Positions 40,566 to 48,728 of a stretch of 54,358 bases of DNA are shown one piece after another. A program made the translations under genes and the position numbers. Location of the stretch: IMG/VR virus record IMGVR_UViG_3300023174_000214, positions 1 through 54,358 of that record; one strand, 5' to 3'. Under the pieces are notes generated by a model. The model made no database searches, was not told the DNA's origin, and was given only the letters and a program-made list of their open reading frames with translations. This stretch comes from a virus. How positions within the stretch are numbered: the stretch's first letter is position 1; each line of letters begins with the position of its first letter.

Positions 40566-41165
40566 ATGGCAGGAAGAATAGGACCATTACCACCATTTGC
40601 AACATCTCTTGATTATTTTGGAAGACGATGGGAAACAAAATATGCAACTATAACCACTTATAGAAATGGAGATACAATACCGCAAGTAACCGATAATACA
40701 GCATGGGCAAATCTTACAACAGGAGCTTGGTGCTGGTACGACAATAATAGTGCAAACGAAGCAACATATGGTAAATTATATAATGGATATGCTATAACTG
40801 ATCCTAGAGGCATAGCACCATATGGATATAGATGTCCTAAGCTAGTTGATGGACAACCTCCTTTTTTTAATGATTTTATAAAAAGTAATGGATATGGTGG
40901 AAATGCTTGGTATTTTGCCCAACCTGGTAATGAATTTCCTAGCCCATATCTTCAAATTACATTTGCTGGATTAAGATCTGGAACTGATGGTAGTTTTTAT
41001 GGTATAGATTCATTTTCATATTTTGGTTTATCTGATGTTTATGACAGTCCCCCTAATCTCCCTGCCCAATTTTATTTTTATATAGTTGATACAGGTAATG
41101 CTGACTACGAAATTGGATCTGATTACAAAACAGCAGGATATACAGTATGGTTTATTCAAGAATAA
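40566..41165 (+). CDS. FISUMP-domain tail protein
   Basis: 199 residues with YRNGDTIPQVTDNTAWANLT, TGAWCWYDNNSANEATYGKL, and YNGYAITDPRGIAPYGYRCP, the hallmark of the Fib_succ_major (FISUMP) domain common in Bacteroidota and Fibrobacterota surface proteins. In a phage tail cluster it is a candidate tip or adhesin domain. The C-terminal 40 residues may form a separate strand. Confidence 0.85.
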   Translation: MAGRIGPLPPFATSLDYFGRRWETKYATITTYRNGDTIPQVTDNTAWANLTTGAWCWYDNNSANEATYGKLYNGYAITDPRGIAPYGYRCPKLVDGQPPFFNDFIKSNGYGGNAWYFAQPGNEFPSPYLQITFAGLRSGTDGSFYGIDSFSYFGLSDVYDSPPNLPAQFYFYIVDTGNADYEIGSDYKTAGYTVWFIQE

Positions 41166-41217
41166 TCAAAATTCTTTTCCTATATTACTAGAAATTTATT
41201 TTGAATACAATCAAAAG

Positions 41218-41242
41218 TATTGATTATATTTAATTATCAATA
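41218..41242 (+). promoter_or_regulatory. Inverted repeat around TATATTTAA box
   Basis: TATTGAT (41218-41224) and ATCAATA (41236-41242) flank TATATTTAATT upstream of the gene at 41261. An operator overlapping a -7-like box, or a small RNA hairpin. Confidence 0.45.
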
Positions 41243-41260
41243 ACCAAAATCAAATAATAT

Positions 41261-41500
41261 ATGGCAGATTTCTCAAAACAATGGTGCGAGCTTTATGATC
41301 CTGAAATGCCGCACGATTTCGACATAGAAGATATAGTAAAAAAAATAGAACCAGGTTATTATCGTTCAGAAATATGTGAAGGATTTGGATTCACAGCTAT
41401 AGCAAAAGAAGAATCAGGTGATATCTCTCTATACATTCCTAATCAAGGTTGGCAGAATTACGAGAAGTTTATCAATGAACATACAAGACGAGAACTATAA
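41261..41500 (+). CDS. Hypothetical protein, 79 aa
   Basis: CELYDPEMPHDFDIEDIVKK, PGYYRSEICEGFGFTAIAKE, DISLYIPNQGWQNYEKFINE. Acidic. No family recognised. First gene of a new group after tail genes. Confidence 0.7.
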   Translation: MADFSKQWCELYDPEMPHDFDIEDIVKKIEPGYYRSEICEGFGFTAIAKEESGDISLYIPNQGWQNYEKFINEHTRREL

Positions 41501-41551
41501 TCGAGAACATTACTAGATAAAAAACTATATATCACCAATAAAATAAAAGTT

Positions 41552-42496
41552 ATGATTAATAAAATAGGTTACGCGTGTATCAATTTATCCTTAGGCAAGT
41601 CTGTCACCACAAACAGAGGCATGACACTTAAAACATTCAAAGCCAAAGGACCTGATTATGTATCTGAACTTGCACTCAAGAATGCTCAAGACGTTATTAA
41701 AATCCTCCAATGGAATGAACAGCATAACATAAAGATGTTTAGGCTCTCATCTGCGCTGATTCCGTGGGGCAATGTAGTTGATATAGATTCTCTAAAAGAC
41801 ATAGACCAAATAGCCGCAGCACTCAAACAAGCTGGAGATTATGCAGATCAACACGGCCACAGAATTAGTACTCATCCCGGTCCATACACAGTTATAGCAT
41901 CAACAAATAATAACGTAGTAGTAAACGCTATTAAAGATTTAGAGATGCATGCTAAAGTATTCGATCTTATGGGTCTAAGTAAGACTCCATACAATAAAAT
42001 AAACATACACGTCAATACTACAACAAATGGCAAGAAAGAATCTATGAAGAGATTCTGCGATGCATTCTGGCATCTATCAGATTCAGTAAGATCTAGATTA
42101 GTAGTAGAGAATGACGACAAAGCAAGTCAATATGCTGTAGAAGATCTGATGTATGTACACGAATCGATAGGCATTCCAATAACATTCGACTATTTCCATC
42201 ATTCTCACCAACCAGGATCATTATCAGAAGAGCAAGCATTAAAGTTGGCAGCAACAACATGGCCTGAAGGCATTGTACAAGCTGTACATTACAGCGAAAG
42301 CAAGAGATTACACGAAAACAATCCTAAAGAAAATGCAAGAGCACACTCAGATATGATACACAATTTACCAGAAACATATGGTGTTACCATTGATATTATG
42401 ACAGAGTGTAAGTTAAAAGATTTAGCCATATTACCGCACTTACCACTCAAATCTAATTATCTTACAAGTAGAAAACATTCATTAATATTATCATAA
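41552..42496 (+). CDS. uvsE: UV damage endonuclease UvsE/UvdE
   Basis: 314 residues, TIM-barrel UvdE family: KIGYACINLSL, KMFRLSSALIPWG, HRISTHPGPYTVIAS, KINIHVNTTTNG, RLVVENDDKA, ITFDYFHHSH and EGIVQAVHYSES, containing the conserved His/Glu/Asp metal ligands. It nicks 5' to UV photoproducts. Starts with the consensus AAAAGTTATG leader; its stop is embedded in a terminator hairpin. Confidence 0.93.
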   Translation: MINKIGYACINLSLGKSVTTNRGMTLKTFKAKGPDYVSELALKNAQDVIKILQWNEQHNIKMFRLSSALIPWGNVVDIDSLKDIDQIAAALKQAGDYADQHGHRISTHPGPYTVIASTNNNVVVNAIKDLEMHAKVFDLMGLSKTPYNKINIHVNTTTNGKKESMKRFCDAFWHLSDSVRSRLVVENDDKASQYAVEDLMYVHESIGIPITFDYFHHSHQPGSLSEEQALKLAATTWPEGIVQAVHYSESKRLHENNPKENARAHSDMIHNLPETYGVTIDIMTECKLKDLAILPHLPLKSNYLTSRKHSLILS

Positions 42497-42518
42497 CTTG
42501 CAAAAACTGCAAGTTTTG
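42496..42518 (+). terminator. Terminator overlapping UvsE stop
   Basis: ACTTGCA (42496-42502), loop AAAAC, TGCAAGT (42508-42514), then TTTG. The stem begins in the UvsE stop codon. Confidence 0.65.
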
Positions 42519-42627
42519 TCACTTTATAAGAAATTAAAATCCAAGTCTCTATAATTTACATACGTAAAACATAATCTTTATTAGTAATCCAAGAATTAGT
42601 ATATTTAATTAACTAAAAAAAACAATT

Positions 42628-42909
42628 ATGCCACTAAAACAAAAAACAAAACCAGTAAATCAAGAAGAAGTAGTACCACAAAACAATTTTAATTTAACAC
42701 AGACACAATTTGAAGAATTAAAAAACGTTATAGACATATTAGGAGATGCTAGACGTATGTGTAACGAGTTTAACGAGAATGACACTTTTCAAAATTCATT
42801 TGTAATGTTCCAGCTTGGTAAAATTTACAGTGCAATTGACAGATCAGAAGATATGCTACTTAGCATAACAGATGTTGTAGATTCATGCGAAGATTGTGAT
42901 GACTTATAA
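42628..42909 (+). CDS. Hypothetical protein, 93 aa
   Basis: Soluble helical acidic protein with FELTQxQ-like start: NNFNLTQTQFEELKNVIDIL and a C-terminal acidic Cys pair (SCEDCDDL). No family recognised. Upstream gap includes a TAATTTAC -7-like sequence near 42552. Confidence 0.7.
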   Translation: MPLKQKTKPVNQEEVVPQNNFNLTQTQFEELKNVIDILGDARRMCNEFNENDTFQNSFVMFQLGKIYSAIDRSEDMLLSITDVVDSCEDCDDL

Positions 42910-42924
42910 ATAAAACTTACTCAT

Positions 42925-43212
42925 ATGAAAAAATATCTTGGAGCTATACTCAGTTTATCTAGTGTTGCTATGCTATTCATAGCACTACGTTACCAAATGA
43001 ATGAGCTAAAAACAGTTAGACAACAAGCAGAATCTCAGCGTCTAAAAGTAGTAGCGTATGATTCATTAAAAAGAACATGCGATTCTATTGAATCTGAATT
43101 ATTTATAGAGAAAATAAATATAGGCAGATATGAATCTGCACTATATAGTTTAGAATCAGAAGACTCAATAACAGCTGCTATATTTAAAATATACTTAAAC
43201 CAATCAGAATAA
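42925..43212 (+). CDS. TM plus coiled-coil protein, 95 aa
   Basis: N-terminal hydrophobic span (YLGAILSLSSVAMLFIAL) then a helical charged region (LKTVRQQAESQRLKVV). Layout of an inner-membrane spanin or holin-like anchor; not assigned. One-base overlap with the next membrane gene, so they may form a pair. Confidence 0.68.
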   Translation: MKKYLGAILSLSSVAMLFIALRYQMNELKTVRQQAESQRLKVVAYDSLKRTCDSIESELFIEKINIGRYESALYSLESEDSITAAIFKIYLNQSE

Positions 43213-43550
43213 TGTATGTATTTTACGGAATTTTATGGGGAGTTATTGCACAAGTAATTACTTACTTTCAATTACAAGGTCAATTGAAGTATGATATACT
43301 AAAAGAAAACATGTGGTTTACCGTTCTACTTGGTATTCCTATCTCATATATGTTTATGCAATCAGTTAAGAACTTTGTATTAGCATTCGATGGTCAGATT
43401 TGGCCAAGTAGATTATTAGGTTTTGGCATTGGAGTTATTATATTCACTATAATGTCAGGACTTCTATTCAAAGAACCATTTACATTAAAAACTGGAATAT
43501 GCTTGCTTTTGGGATTGGCTATAATATTGGTACAACTATTTTGGAAATAA
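43212..43550 (+). CDS. Four-span membrane protein, 112 aa
   Basis: Hydrophobic spans: FYGILWGVIAQVITYF, FTVLLGIPISYMFM, LLGFGIGVIIFTIMSGLLF and ICLLLGLAIILVQLF. Small DMT-like (half EamA) membrane protein common in phages. Transport role unproven. Confidence 0.78.
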   Translation: MYVFYGILWGVIAQVITYFQLQGQLKYDILKENMWFTVLLGIPISYMFMQSVKNFVLAFDGQIWPSRLLGFGIGVIIFTIMSGLLFKEPFTLKTGICLLLGLAIILVQLFWK

Positions 43551-43562
43551 AAAAATAATTTG

Positions 43563-43856
43563 ATGCAAACAGGAATATTACATTTAACACAAGATCGAGG
43601 TTGGATTATTAAATACGAAAAAACCATCCACACATTAGTCGGCAAACATGATTATAAGATCAACAGAAAAGAATCAGAAATCATGATACATCCTAAACAC
43701 AATTTATGGTTGATCGCTCATGCCAAACAAGGAGCTAATATATGTTTTGAAGTAGAGACTATCGCCACTGGTCAAGATGAATGGACTGTGTCAGATACAG
43801 ACGTAGCTGTGTTAAAGCAATCCAATACAGCAGTAATAACAAATCCTCAAGACTGA
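43563..43856 (+). CDS. Small phage protein (GILHLT..GWIIKY type), 97 aa
   Basis: ATG 43563 chosen over the adjacent TTG. QTGILHLTQDRGWIIKYEKT and later CFEVETIATGQDEWT. The GxLxxTxxGWxVxY opening followed by xFExxxxxTG recurs in the protein at 44783, suggesting a shared beta-rich phage family. Function unknown. Confidence 0.75.
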   Translation: MQTGILHLTQDRGWIIKYEKTIHTLVGKHDYKINRKESEIMIHPKHNLWLIAHAKQGANICFEVETIATGQDEWTVSDTDVAVLKQSNTAVITNPQD

Positions 43857-43857
43857 T

Positions 43858-44061
43858 ATGACAGTAAGAGAATTAGTAGAACATCTACAATCAGTAGATC
43901 CTGAGCTAAGAGTATTCACAAAAGGATATGAAGGTGGATACGAAGATGCTACAGCTCCAACTATTATTCACAACTTTGCACTAAACTACCACGAACAGTG
44001 GTATTATGGTCCACATGAAATAGTTGAAGAGAATAGCGATGTAAAAGGTATAGTATTATAA
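43858..44061 (+). CDS. Small conserved phage protein (LxVFTKGYEGG type), 67 aa
   Basis: TVRELVEHLQSVDPELRVFT, KGYEGGYEDATAP and a C-terminal acidic tail. The M-x-V-x-EL-x-L...VFxxGYEGGxxD pattern is common in phages; no known function. It follows the previous gene after 1 nt. Confidence 0.82.
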   Translation: MTVRELVEHLQSVDPELRVFTKGYEGGYEDATAPTIIHNFALNYHEQWYYGPHEIVEENSDVKGIVL

Positions 44062-44076
44062 AAAAATAATTTATCA

Positions 44077-44277
44077 ATGCTAGAGTTTAAGAATCCAATA
44101 CCCGTAATAGTAGAAACTAATAAAGAAGGCTACGCCATTTATGTTACATGTGGCGGCGCTTTTGAAAACGATATATGGTGTGTAGTGCTGTGTGATAGTG
44201 GTACAATTAGACACTACAGATCCGATCAGATTAAGATGCATCACAATGCAACGTTAGACATTAAAAAAGTAACGTAA
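44077..44277 (+). CDS. Small conserved phage protein (HFRSDQIKxHxNATxxI type), 66 aa
   Basis: FKNPIPVIVETNKEGYAIYV, GGAFENDIWCVVL and GTIRHYRSDQIKMHHNATLD match a small phage beta-barrel-like protein seen in many phages. Ends in a 1-nt overlap. Confidence 0.82.
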   Translation: MLEFKNPIPVIVETNKEGYAIYVTCGGAFENDIWCVVLCDSGTIRHYRSDQIKMHHNATLDIKKVT

Positions 44278-44465
44278 TGAATAGCTCAATCAAACCGGGT
44301 GATAAAATAAAAATAATCAAAGACAGGATCGGAAATAAGATGTTAGCAAATGTAGAATTAGGAGAAGAGCTAGTTATCACCAGCATATCTGAATGTGGCA
44401 AGATAATGTATCATCACAATAGTCTGGCTTTGCCTGTAAACAGCGACTGCTATAAAAAAATATAA
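44277..44465 (+). CDS. Hypothetical protein, 62 aa
   Basis: SIKPGDKIKIIKDRIGNKML and ELGEELVITSISECGKIMYH: a small beta-barrel (SH3/KOW-like) pattern. No family assignment. Overlaps the upstream stop by one base. Confidence 0.7.
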   Translation: MNSSIKPGDKIKIIKDRIGNKMLANVELGEELVITSISECGKIMYHHNSLALPVNSDCYKKI

Positions 44466-44543
44466 AATAAAAAATACGAAAATTATCAATCACACCCATC
44501 AATTAAAGCTCCGCTTTCGAATTAAAAAGTTTAAATTAATAAT

Positions 44544-44786
44544 ATGAAATTTATAACACTAACAGATACCGAAGGACATAAAGTCTTAATCAACCCAATA
44601 ATGATAACAACTCTACAGGAAGTACAACCATGTCCAGCTGAGTTATTAATACACGCAAAAGTATACACAATAGCAGGAGATAGACGACATGTAAGAGAGA
44701 CTATAGAAGAGATCCTAAAATTAATACAAGAATCAGAAAACATTCACACTGTCACTTGGAAGACAGGAACAACACCGCATATATGA
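44544..44786 (+). CDS. Hypothetical protein, 80 aa
   Basis: FITLTDTEGHKVLINPIMIT, RRHVRETIEEILKLIQ. The start TLxDxxGxxVLxNxxxIxxV resembles small flagellin-like or phage beta proteins. Overlaps the next gene via ATGA. Confidence 0.7.
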   Translation: MKFITLTDTEGHKVLINPIMITTLQEVQPCPAELLIHAKVYTIAGDRRHVRETIEEILKLIQESENIHTVTWKTGTTPHI

Positions 44787-45268
44787 AAGGAATATTAAAA
44801 CACACACCAGCAGGTTGGTTTGTTATGTATAGCGTAATGAGAGATGAAATAACATCTGGTTATGACTCTCTTCCTTTATACCAAGAAATATTTGATCAAA
44901 CTGCAGATCAGCCAATAATACCATTAGTAGATGGCAAACAAGTAGAGTTCGAGATACTGATAGAAACACCAACATTTATTACAGTAGCCAAACTAATCAA
45001 AGAATATCCAGAATTAGAAGGTACAATGAACCTATGTGAAGATATCATCGAGAAGAGGACAGGGAAGATGACAGAAGAAGAGTGGCAAGCAGCAGAGAAT
45101 AAACTAAAACCAAAATACACAGCAGATAAAGGTATATCATTCTATATTGAAAAATTAGATTCACAAAGAATGTATAGTGAGGAAGAAGTTAAAAGTATAT
45201 TAATGAAAACAGATAGATTTCTAAAGGCAGATTTAGATATATGGTTTGAACAATTTAAAAAGAAATAA
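44783..45268 (+). CDS. Phage protein with GILKHTxxGW domain and helical C-terminal extension, 161 aa
   Basis: ATG 44783 chosen for its ATGA overlap. The N-terminal MKGILKHTPAGWFVMYSVM and EFEILIETP mirror the 43563 protein, with an added helical acidic region (MTEEEWQAAENKLKPKYTAD, MYSEEEVKSILMKTDRFLK). Apparent paralogue plus fused module. Unknown function. Confidence 0.75.
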   Translation: MKGILKHTPAGWFVMYSVMRDEITSGYDSLPLYQEIFDQTADQPIIPLVDGKQVEFEILIETPTFITVAKLIKEYPELEGTMNLCEDIIEKRTGKMTEEEWQAAENKLKPKYTADKGISFYIEKLDSQRMYSEEEVKSILMKTDRFLKADLDIWFEQFKKK

Positions 45269-45357
45269 TGGTATACATACTAATAATAATAACAGGATGG
45301 GAGATATTAAAATGGGGAGTAGGCAAGATAGCTGACAATTTTTTAAACAACGACTAA
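45268..45357 (+). CDS. Membrane mini-peptide, 29 aa
   Basis: ATG shares one base with the preceding stop. VYILIIITGWEILKWGVGK is a short amphipathic/hydrophobic helix. Tentative. Confidence 0.4.
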   Translation: MVYILIIITGWEILKWGVGKIADNFLNND

Positions 45358-45368
45358 AAATAAAGACT

Positions 45369-45575
45369 ATGATAATAGATTACATTAGATCACATTATGA
45401 AGTAAGAGCAAAAGATATAGATCCAGATACAGGAGAGATATCTAAAGACTGGCCAATAGCAATAACAAGAAGCAATGCATCAGCAGATATGATTATATAT
45501 GCTTTGAATAAATGCTCAGATGAACCTAATAGAGAATTCTATATAGTCTATAGAGACACGATAATAACCTGTTAA
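45369..45575 (+). CDS. Hypothetical protein, 68 aa
   Basis: IIDYIRSHYEVRAKDIDPDT, NASADMIIYALNKC. Small alpha/beta protein. No family recognised. Confidence 0.68.
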   Translation: MIIDYIRSHYEVRAKDIDPDTGEISKDWPIAITRSNASADMIIYALNKCSDEPNREFYIVYRDTIITC

Positions 45576-45590
45576 AATAAAACGTATAAT

Positions 45591-45923
45591 ATGACAGAGA
45601 AAAAAGTAATACTCGCAAAGACAGAATACGATGCAATGGAAGCAGAATTGCAAGACTTGAGAGCTATAGTCAGAAGCAGAACTGTAGTTCAGATATTAGA
45701 AGAGTCCTTAAAATGGCATGTAGTTTATAATACAGCAAGCGGCACCAGAATCAAATACATATTAGGAACTGATAGCGATGAAGAAAAAATGAAAGTACTA
45801 GCAGAGGGAATTGAATATGCGTATAAGAAATTAGCGAAGGCAGAATCGGATTTGTGTGATAGTCATTTAGAAATAAAACAATTAAAAGCTCAAACATGGT
45901 ACCAAAAATTATTCAACCGATAA
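45591..45923 (+). CDS. Hypothetical coiled-coil protein, 110 aa
   Basis: Starts KKVILAKTEYDAMEAELQDL, a helical, glutamate-rich region, and ends in a long helix (YKKLAKAESDLCDSHLEIKQ) with basic tail. No family recognised. Confidence 0.7.
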   Translation: MTEKKVILAKTEYDAMEAELQDLRAIVRSRTVVQILEESLKWHVVYNTASGTRIKYILGTDSDEEKMKVLAEGIEYAYKKLAKAESDLCDSHLEIKQLKAQTWYQKLFNR

Positions 45924-45933
45924 AACGCATAAT

Positions 45934-46284
45934 ATGGCACAGTTAGAACAACTACAACAAGAATTAATAGACGTGCTTACTACTCAAGTAGTAGACCTTA
46001 GCATGATGTCCAAGATCGAACTCGGAGACGATGTGATCAAGGAAATAAAAAGACTCAATGAAGAAATAGACAAAGCAAAGCAGAGTAATGAACAACATCC
46101 TCTAGTAAACACACTACAGAACTTAAAGGATTTTAGAGATGCATTAATTAACTTCAGTGCTTCTGAAAATGTAGATGGGTGGTCTTTATCAAATTTGCCA
46201 ACCCATTTTTGGGAAACCATTGGTGAATGTATAAATGATATTGAGGAACATATGGAACATATAAAAATAGAAAGTTATGGATAA
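45934..46284 (+). CDS. Hypothetical helical protein, 116 aa
   Basis: Two helical regions (LEQLQQELIDVLTTQVVDLS; VIKEIKRLNEEIDKAKQSNE). No family recognised. Its last codons form an AAAGTTATGG sequence that mimics the leader. Confidence 0.68.
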   Translation: MAQLEQLQQELIDVLTTQVVDLSMMSKIELGDDVIKEIKRLNEEIDKAKQSNEQHPLVNTLQNLKDFRDALINFSASENVDGWSLSNLPTHFWETIGECINDIEEHMEHIKIESYG

Positions 46285-46351
46285 CTACCAAAGTACAAAT
46301 GTAATAATGCAACTACGATAATCGACCCATAAAACCAAAGAAAAAGTAAAT

Positions 46352-46738
46352 ATGAAAAAAGTATCACTCATAGTAGTAAGTCTACTCTTAACGGTATTCA
46401 GTTATGCACAAGACTATAATAGGGTAGTTAATATTACCAAAAGTGAATGGACAGGTGACACGTGGAAAGTGGTATCATCTAATAGACCAACGGACATGTT
46501 TGTAATTATCAATGAGTGGGACATTACAATTGGCACATACAAGTTTAGGACATATGATACGCCAGATAAATCAACATACCAAGACCATGTATGTTATACT
46601 TGGAAGTGCGTTGATAAGGATGGCGATAAGTGTTTTTTCTTGATGAAGAAGTTTAGACCGGAAGTTAGTACGCATATGCTATACGCAATACTATACCCAG
46701 AGAATCTAGTTATGTACGAATACGAAACACTACAATAA
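46352..46738 (+). CDS. Secreted protein with Sec signal peptide, 128 aa
   Basis: MKKVSLIVVSLLLTVFSYAQ is a textbook signal peptide with an AxA-like end (SYA-QD). Mature part has KSEWTGDTWKVVSSNRPTDM and Cys-containing WKCVDKDGDKCFF. Similar periplasmic proteins exist in Bacteroidota. A phage-encoded periplasmic protein could act at the cell envelope or in superinfection exclusion; that is inference. Confidence 0.75.
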   Translation: MKKVSLIVVSLLLTVFSYAQDYNRVVNITKSEWTGDTWKVVSSNRPTDMFVIINEWDITIGTYKFRTYDTPDKSTYQDHVCYTWKCVDKDGDKCFFLMKKFRPEVSTHMLYAILYPENLVMYEYETLQ

Positions 46739-46739
46739 T

Positions 46740-47015
46740 ATGGAATTAAAAATAGTAAAAAGACCACTTCAAGACGCATATAGCATAGAAGATATACAAT
46801 ACCCAGGTGAAAAATGGTGTGTTAAAACAGCAATATATAGAGAAGGAGATGGTGGTATGAATTTGTGGTTTAAAGAAATAGAAAGAGTTAATCCTGATAT
46901 TGTTTATCTTTATGAGATTAGGTCTTGGCTAGGCAAAATAGCAAATGGAAATAATCAGGAGGATTGGATTGAAGATACTCTTTATAGTGTTAGGTACGAA
47001 TTTAAAAAACAATAG
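46740..47015 (+). CDS. Hypothetical protein, 91 aa
   Basis: ELKIVKRPLQDAYSIEDIQY, MNLWFKEIERVNPDIVYLYE. One nt after the previous stop. No family recognised. Confidence 0.7.
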   Translation: MELKIVKRPLQDAYSIEDIQYPGEKWCVKTAIYREGDGGMNLWFKEIERVNPDIVYLYEIRSWLGKIANGNNQEDWIEDTLYSVRYEFKKQ

Positions 47016-47021
47016 AAAGTT

Positions 47022-47258
47022 ATGAATAACGAACAACAACAGATTATTGATGAGGTGTATGAGAACTATGAATCACGACAAATCAATATGTATGTTCCAA
47101 TATGGTCACAAGAAGAGTTCATCAACAAATGTAAAACCGATAATGAGTTTGCTAAGAAGTGGGGTGAACTCGGAAAAATTTATGGGCATGGTTGGCGTAA
47201 CTGGAATGGTAAATCTGATGACGAGTTATATGAAGATTATTTGAAAAAAGTTAAATAG
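47022..47258 (+). CDS. Small phage protein (W..EEFINKxKTDxEF type), 78 aa
   Basis: IWSQEEFINKCKTDNEFAKK followed by WGELGKIYGHGWRNW. The EEFxxKxKTDxEFxxKWG segment is shared with the gene at 49097, so the two are related. Leader AGAAAGTTATG. Unknown function. Confidence 0.78.
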   Translation: MNNEQQQIIDEVYENYESRQINMYVPIWSQEEFINKCKTDNEFAKKWGELGKIYGHGWRNWNGKSDDELYEDYLKKVK

Positions 47259-47284
47259 TTTTGGTCTTTTTCCATTTATTACCA

Positions 47285-47292
47285 TATTTATA
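47285..47292 (+). promoter_or_regulatory. TATTTATA box upstream of HNH gene
   Basis: ATATTTATATATAG, 22 nt before the HNH ATG. Similar core to the other start-proximal boxes. Confidence 0.35.
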
Positions 47293-47314
47293 TATAGTAA
47301 ACAATGGAAATAAT

Positions 47315-48007
47315 ATGGACTATAAAAAAATACACGACAATATAATTGATAGAGCAAAAAATAGGGTATTAGAAGGGTATGTTGAAACACACCACATTAT
47401 ACCAAAATGTATGAACGGAACCAATGAACCAAATAATTTAGTGAAATTAACTGCAAGAGAACATTTTTTAATTCATTAGTTATTGCATGAAATATATCCT
47501 AGTAACACCGATTTGAGATATGCATTCTGGTCAATGTGTCGTAGTTCAGGTAATCAAACGAGATATAAACCATCATCAAGGGTTTATGAATATGCCAAAC
47601 AACAAATGATAGAAGTGTGGTTAAAATTCAAACCATCGGAAAATCAAATAAGTTCTATTAAAGAAAGTTTAACAGGTACTAAATGGTATCATAAACCCGA
47701 TGGAAGAAATTTAAGAGTTTTTCCAAATGACCCGAAGATTGTTCAGGAAGGTTGGTTATTGGGTAGGTTTAATGGAAAATTAATATCAGATAAGGCAAAT
47801 AAAGATAGAGAAAAAAAATATGCGGGTAAAAAGATGCCATCAACATCAAACAAAAGATGTTCAATAGATGGTGTTGAATTTGAATCGGCCAAAGCTGCTG
47901 CGGATTTTCTTAATATGAATGAGTTTTCTATTAGGTGGATATTACAGGGTAGAGGTCGTTCACAAAAGCATAAAGAAAAATATAAAAATTGGTATTATAT
48001 AAATTAA
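47315..48007 (+). pseudogene. HNH homing endonuclease interrupted by in-frame TAG
   Basis: From ATG 47315 (an upstream TTG is not needed): YKKIHDNIIDRAKNR, ETHHIIPKCMNGTN, EPNNLVKLTAREHFLIH with the HNH catalytic His pair and Asn/His, then TAG at 47477-47479, then in the same frame LLHEIYPSNTDLRYAFW and a C-terminal IENR1/NUMOD-like DNA-binding repeat (CSIDGVEFESAKAAADFLN). Homologues carry REHFxxHWLL at this point, so TGG to TAG (Trp to amber) is the simplest change. All catalytic parts are otherwise intact. TAG ends many real genes here, so it is a genuine stop unless suppressed. Confidence 0.88.
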
Positions 48008-48063
48008 TTTTGAGTGTTAGAATTATAAAATGTATTAAATTAATACAAACCTAAAAAATAAGG

Positions 48064-48094
48064 TTGTTAAGTTAAAATATTTTATGTATTTTTG
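48064..48094 (+). promoter_or_regulatory. Bacteroidota-type promoter
   Basis: TTG (48064-48066), 20-nt spacer, TATTTTTG (48087-48094). This matches the published Bacteroidota vegetative consensus (TTTG, 19-21 nt, TAnnTTTG) closely, including the final G that other boxes in this window lack. It drives the gene at 48123. Confidence 0.65.
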
Positions 48095-48122
48095 TATTCT
48101 AAACAAATAAAACTTAAATAAA

Positions 48123-48371
48123 ATGAAACAATTAGAACTTGAAATCGGCGTAGAACAACCCATATTTCAGATGGTAATAAATAATCCCAATAAAGTATTA
48201 ATACTACCAAAAGAGTTTTATGATAAATTTATAAAATATATGATACAAGAAGAAATGTATGAGCATATTCCAAAGTTAGAAGGGCTCAAAGATAAAACCA
48301 TTGATAAAACATTTGAACAATTAATGGAAGAAAGTTACAACAGTCCTCAAAACGGAAACATATTTTTATAA
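48123..48371 (+). CDS. Hypothetical protein, 82 aa
   Basis: ELEIGVEQPIFQMVINNPNK and YMIQEEMYEHIPKLEGL. Leader AAAACTTAAATAAAATG (48109-48125), shared base for base with the next gene but absent elsewhere. No family recognised. Confidence 0.72.
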   Translation: MKQLELEIGVEQPIFQMVINNPNKVLILPKEFYDKFIKYMIQEEMYEHIPKLEGLKDKTIDKTFEQLMEESYNSPQNGNIFL

Positions 48372-48399
48372 ATCAGAAACTATCTAAAACTTAAATAAA

Positions 48400-48702
48400 A
48401 TGGAAAACAAACTAATTGCAAAAGGTATAACAACAGACCTTAACTCGTACACATTTAATATTATTAAAGATGAACCTATTATAGTAATAACTGAAGATGG
48501 GTTTAAATACAAAGGAGAACTTATTGAAGATGGTGGTGAAATCTATAAACTATTAAAAGAATTTCTTCAAAAATCACAAATTACTAAATCAAATGAAAGT
48601 AAACAAAGTGATGAATGTTTATCTTTTATTTCTCTTACTAAAACAACATCACCAACCATCTGTTCAATATGTGGTAAAGAAAAATCTTCCCATAAATTTT
48701 AA
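48400..48702 (+). CDS. Hypothetical protein with C-terminal CxxC, 100 aa
   Basis: NKLIAKGITTDLNSYTFNII, then VITEDGFKYKGELIEDGGEI, and a terminal CSICGKEKSSHKF that could hold zinc with the late His. Same 17-nt leader as 48123. No family recognised. Confidence 0.7.
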   Translation: MENKLIAKGITTDLNSYTFNIIKDEPIIVITEDGFKYKGELIEDGGEIYKLLKEFLQKSQITKSNESKQSDECLSFISLTKTTSPTICSICGKEKSSHKF

Positions 48703-48728
48703 AATTTAAAACTTAAAAACAGAAAATT

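Noticed and set aside
47047-47244. Alternative-frame ORF inside the 47022 gene
   Set aside because: Shadow of the protein that has the recognised EEFINKxKTDxEF motif.
47315-48007. Genome-wide TAG recoding
   Set aside because: TAG ends many clearly complete genes (for example at 177-179 and 34592-34594), so recoding is not general; only local readthrough remains possible.
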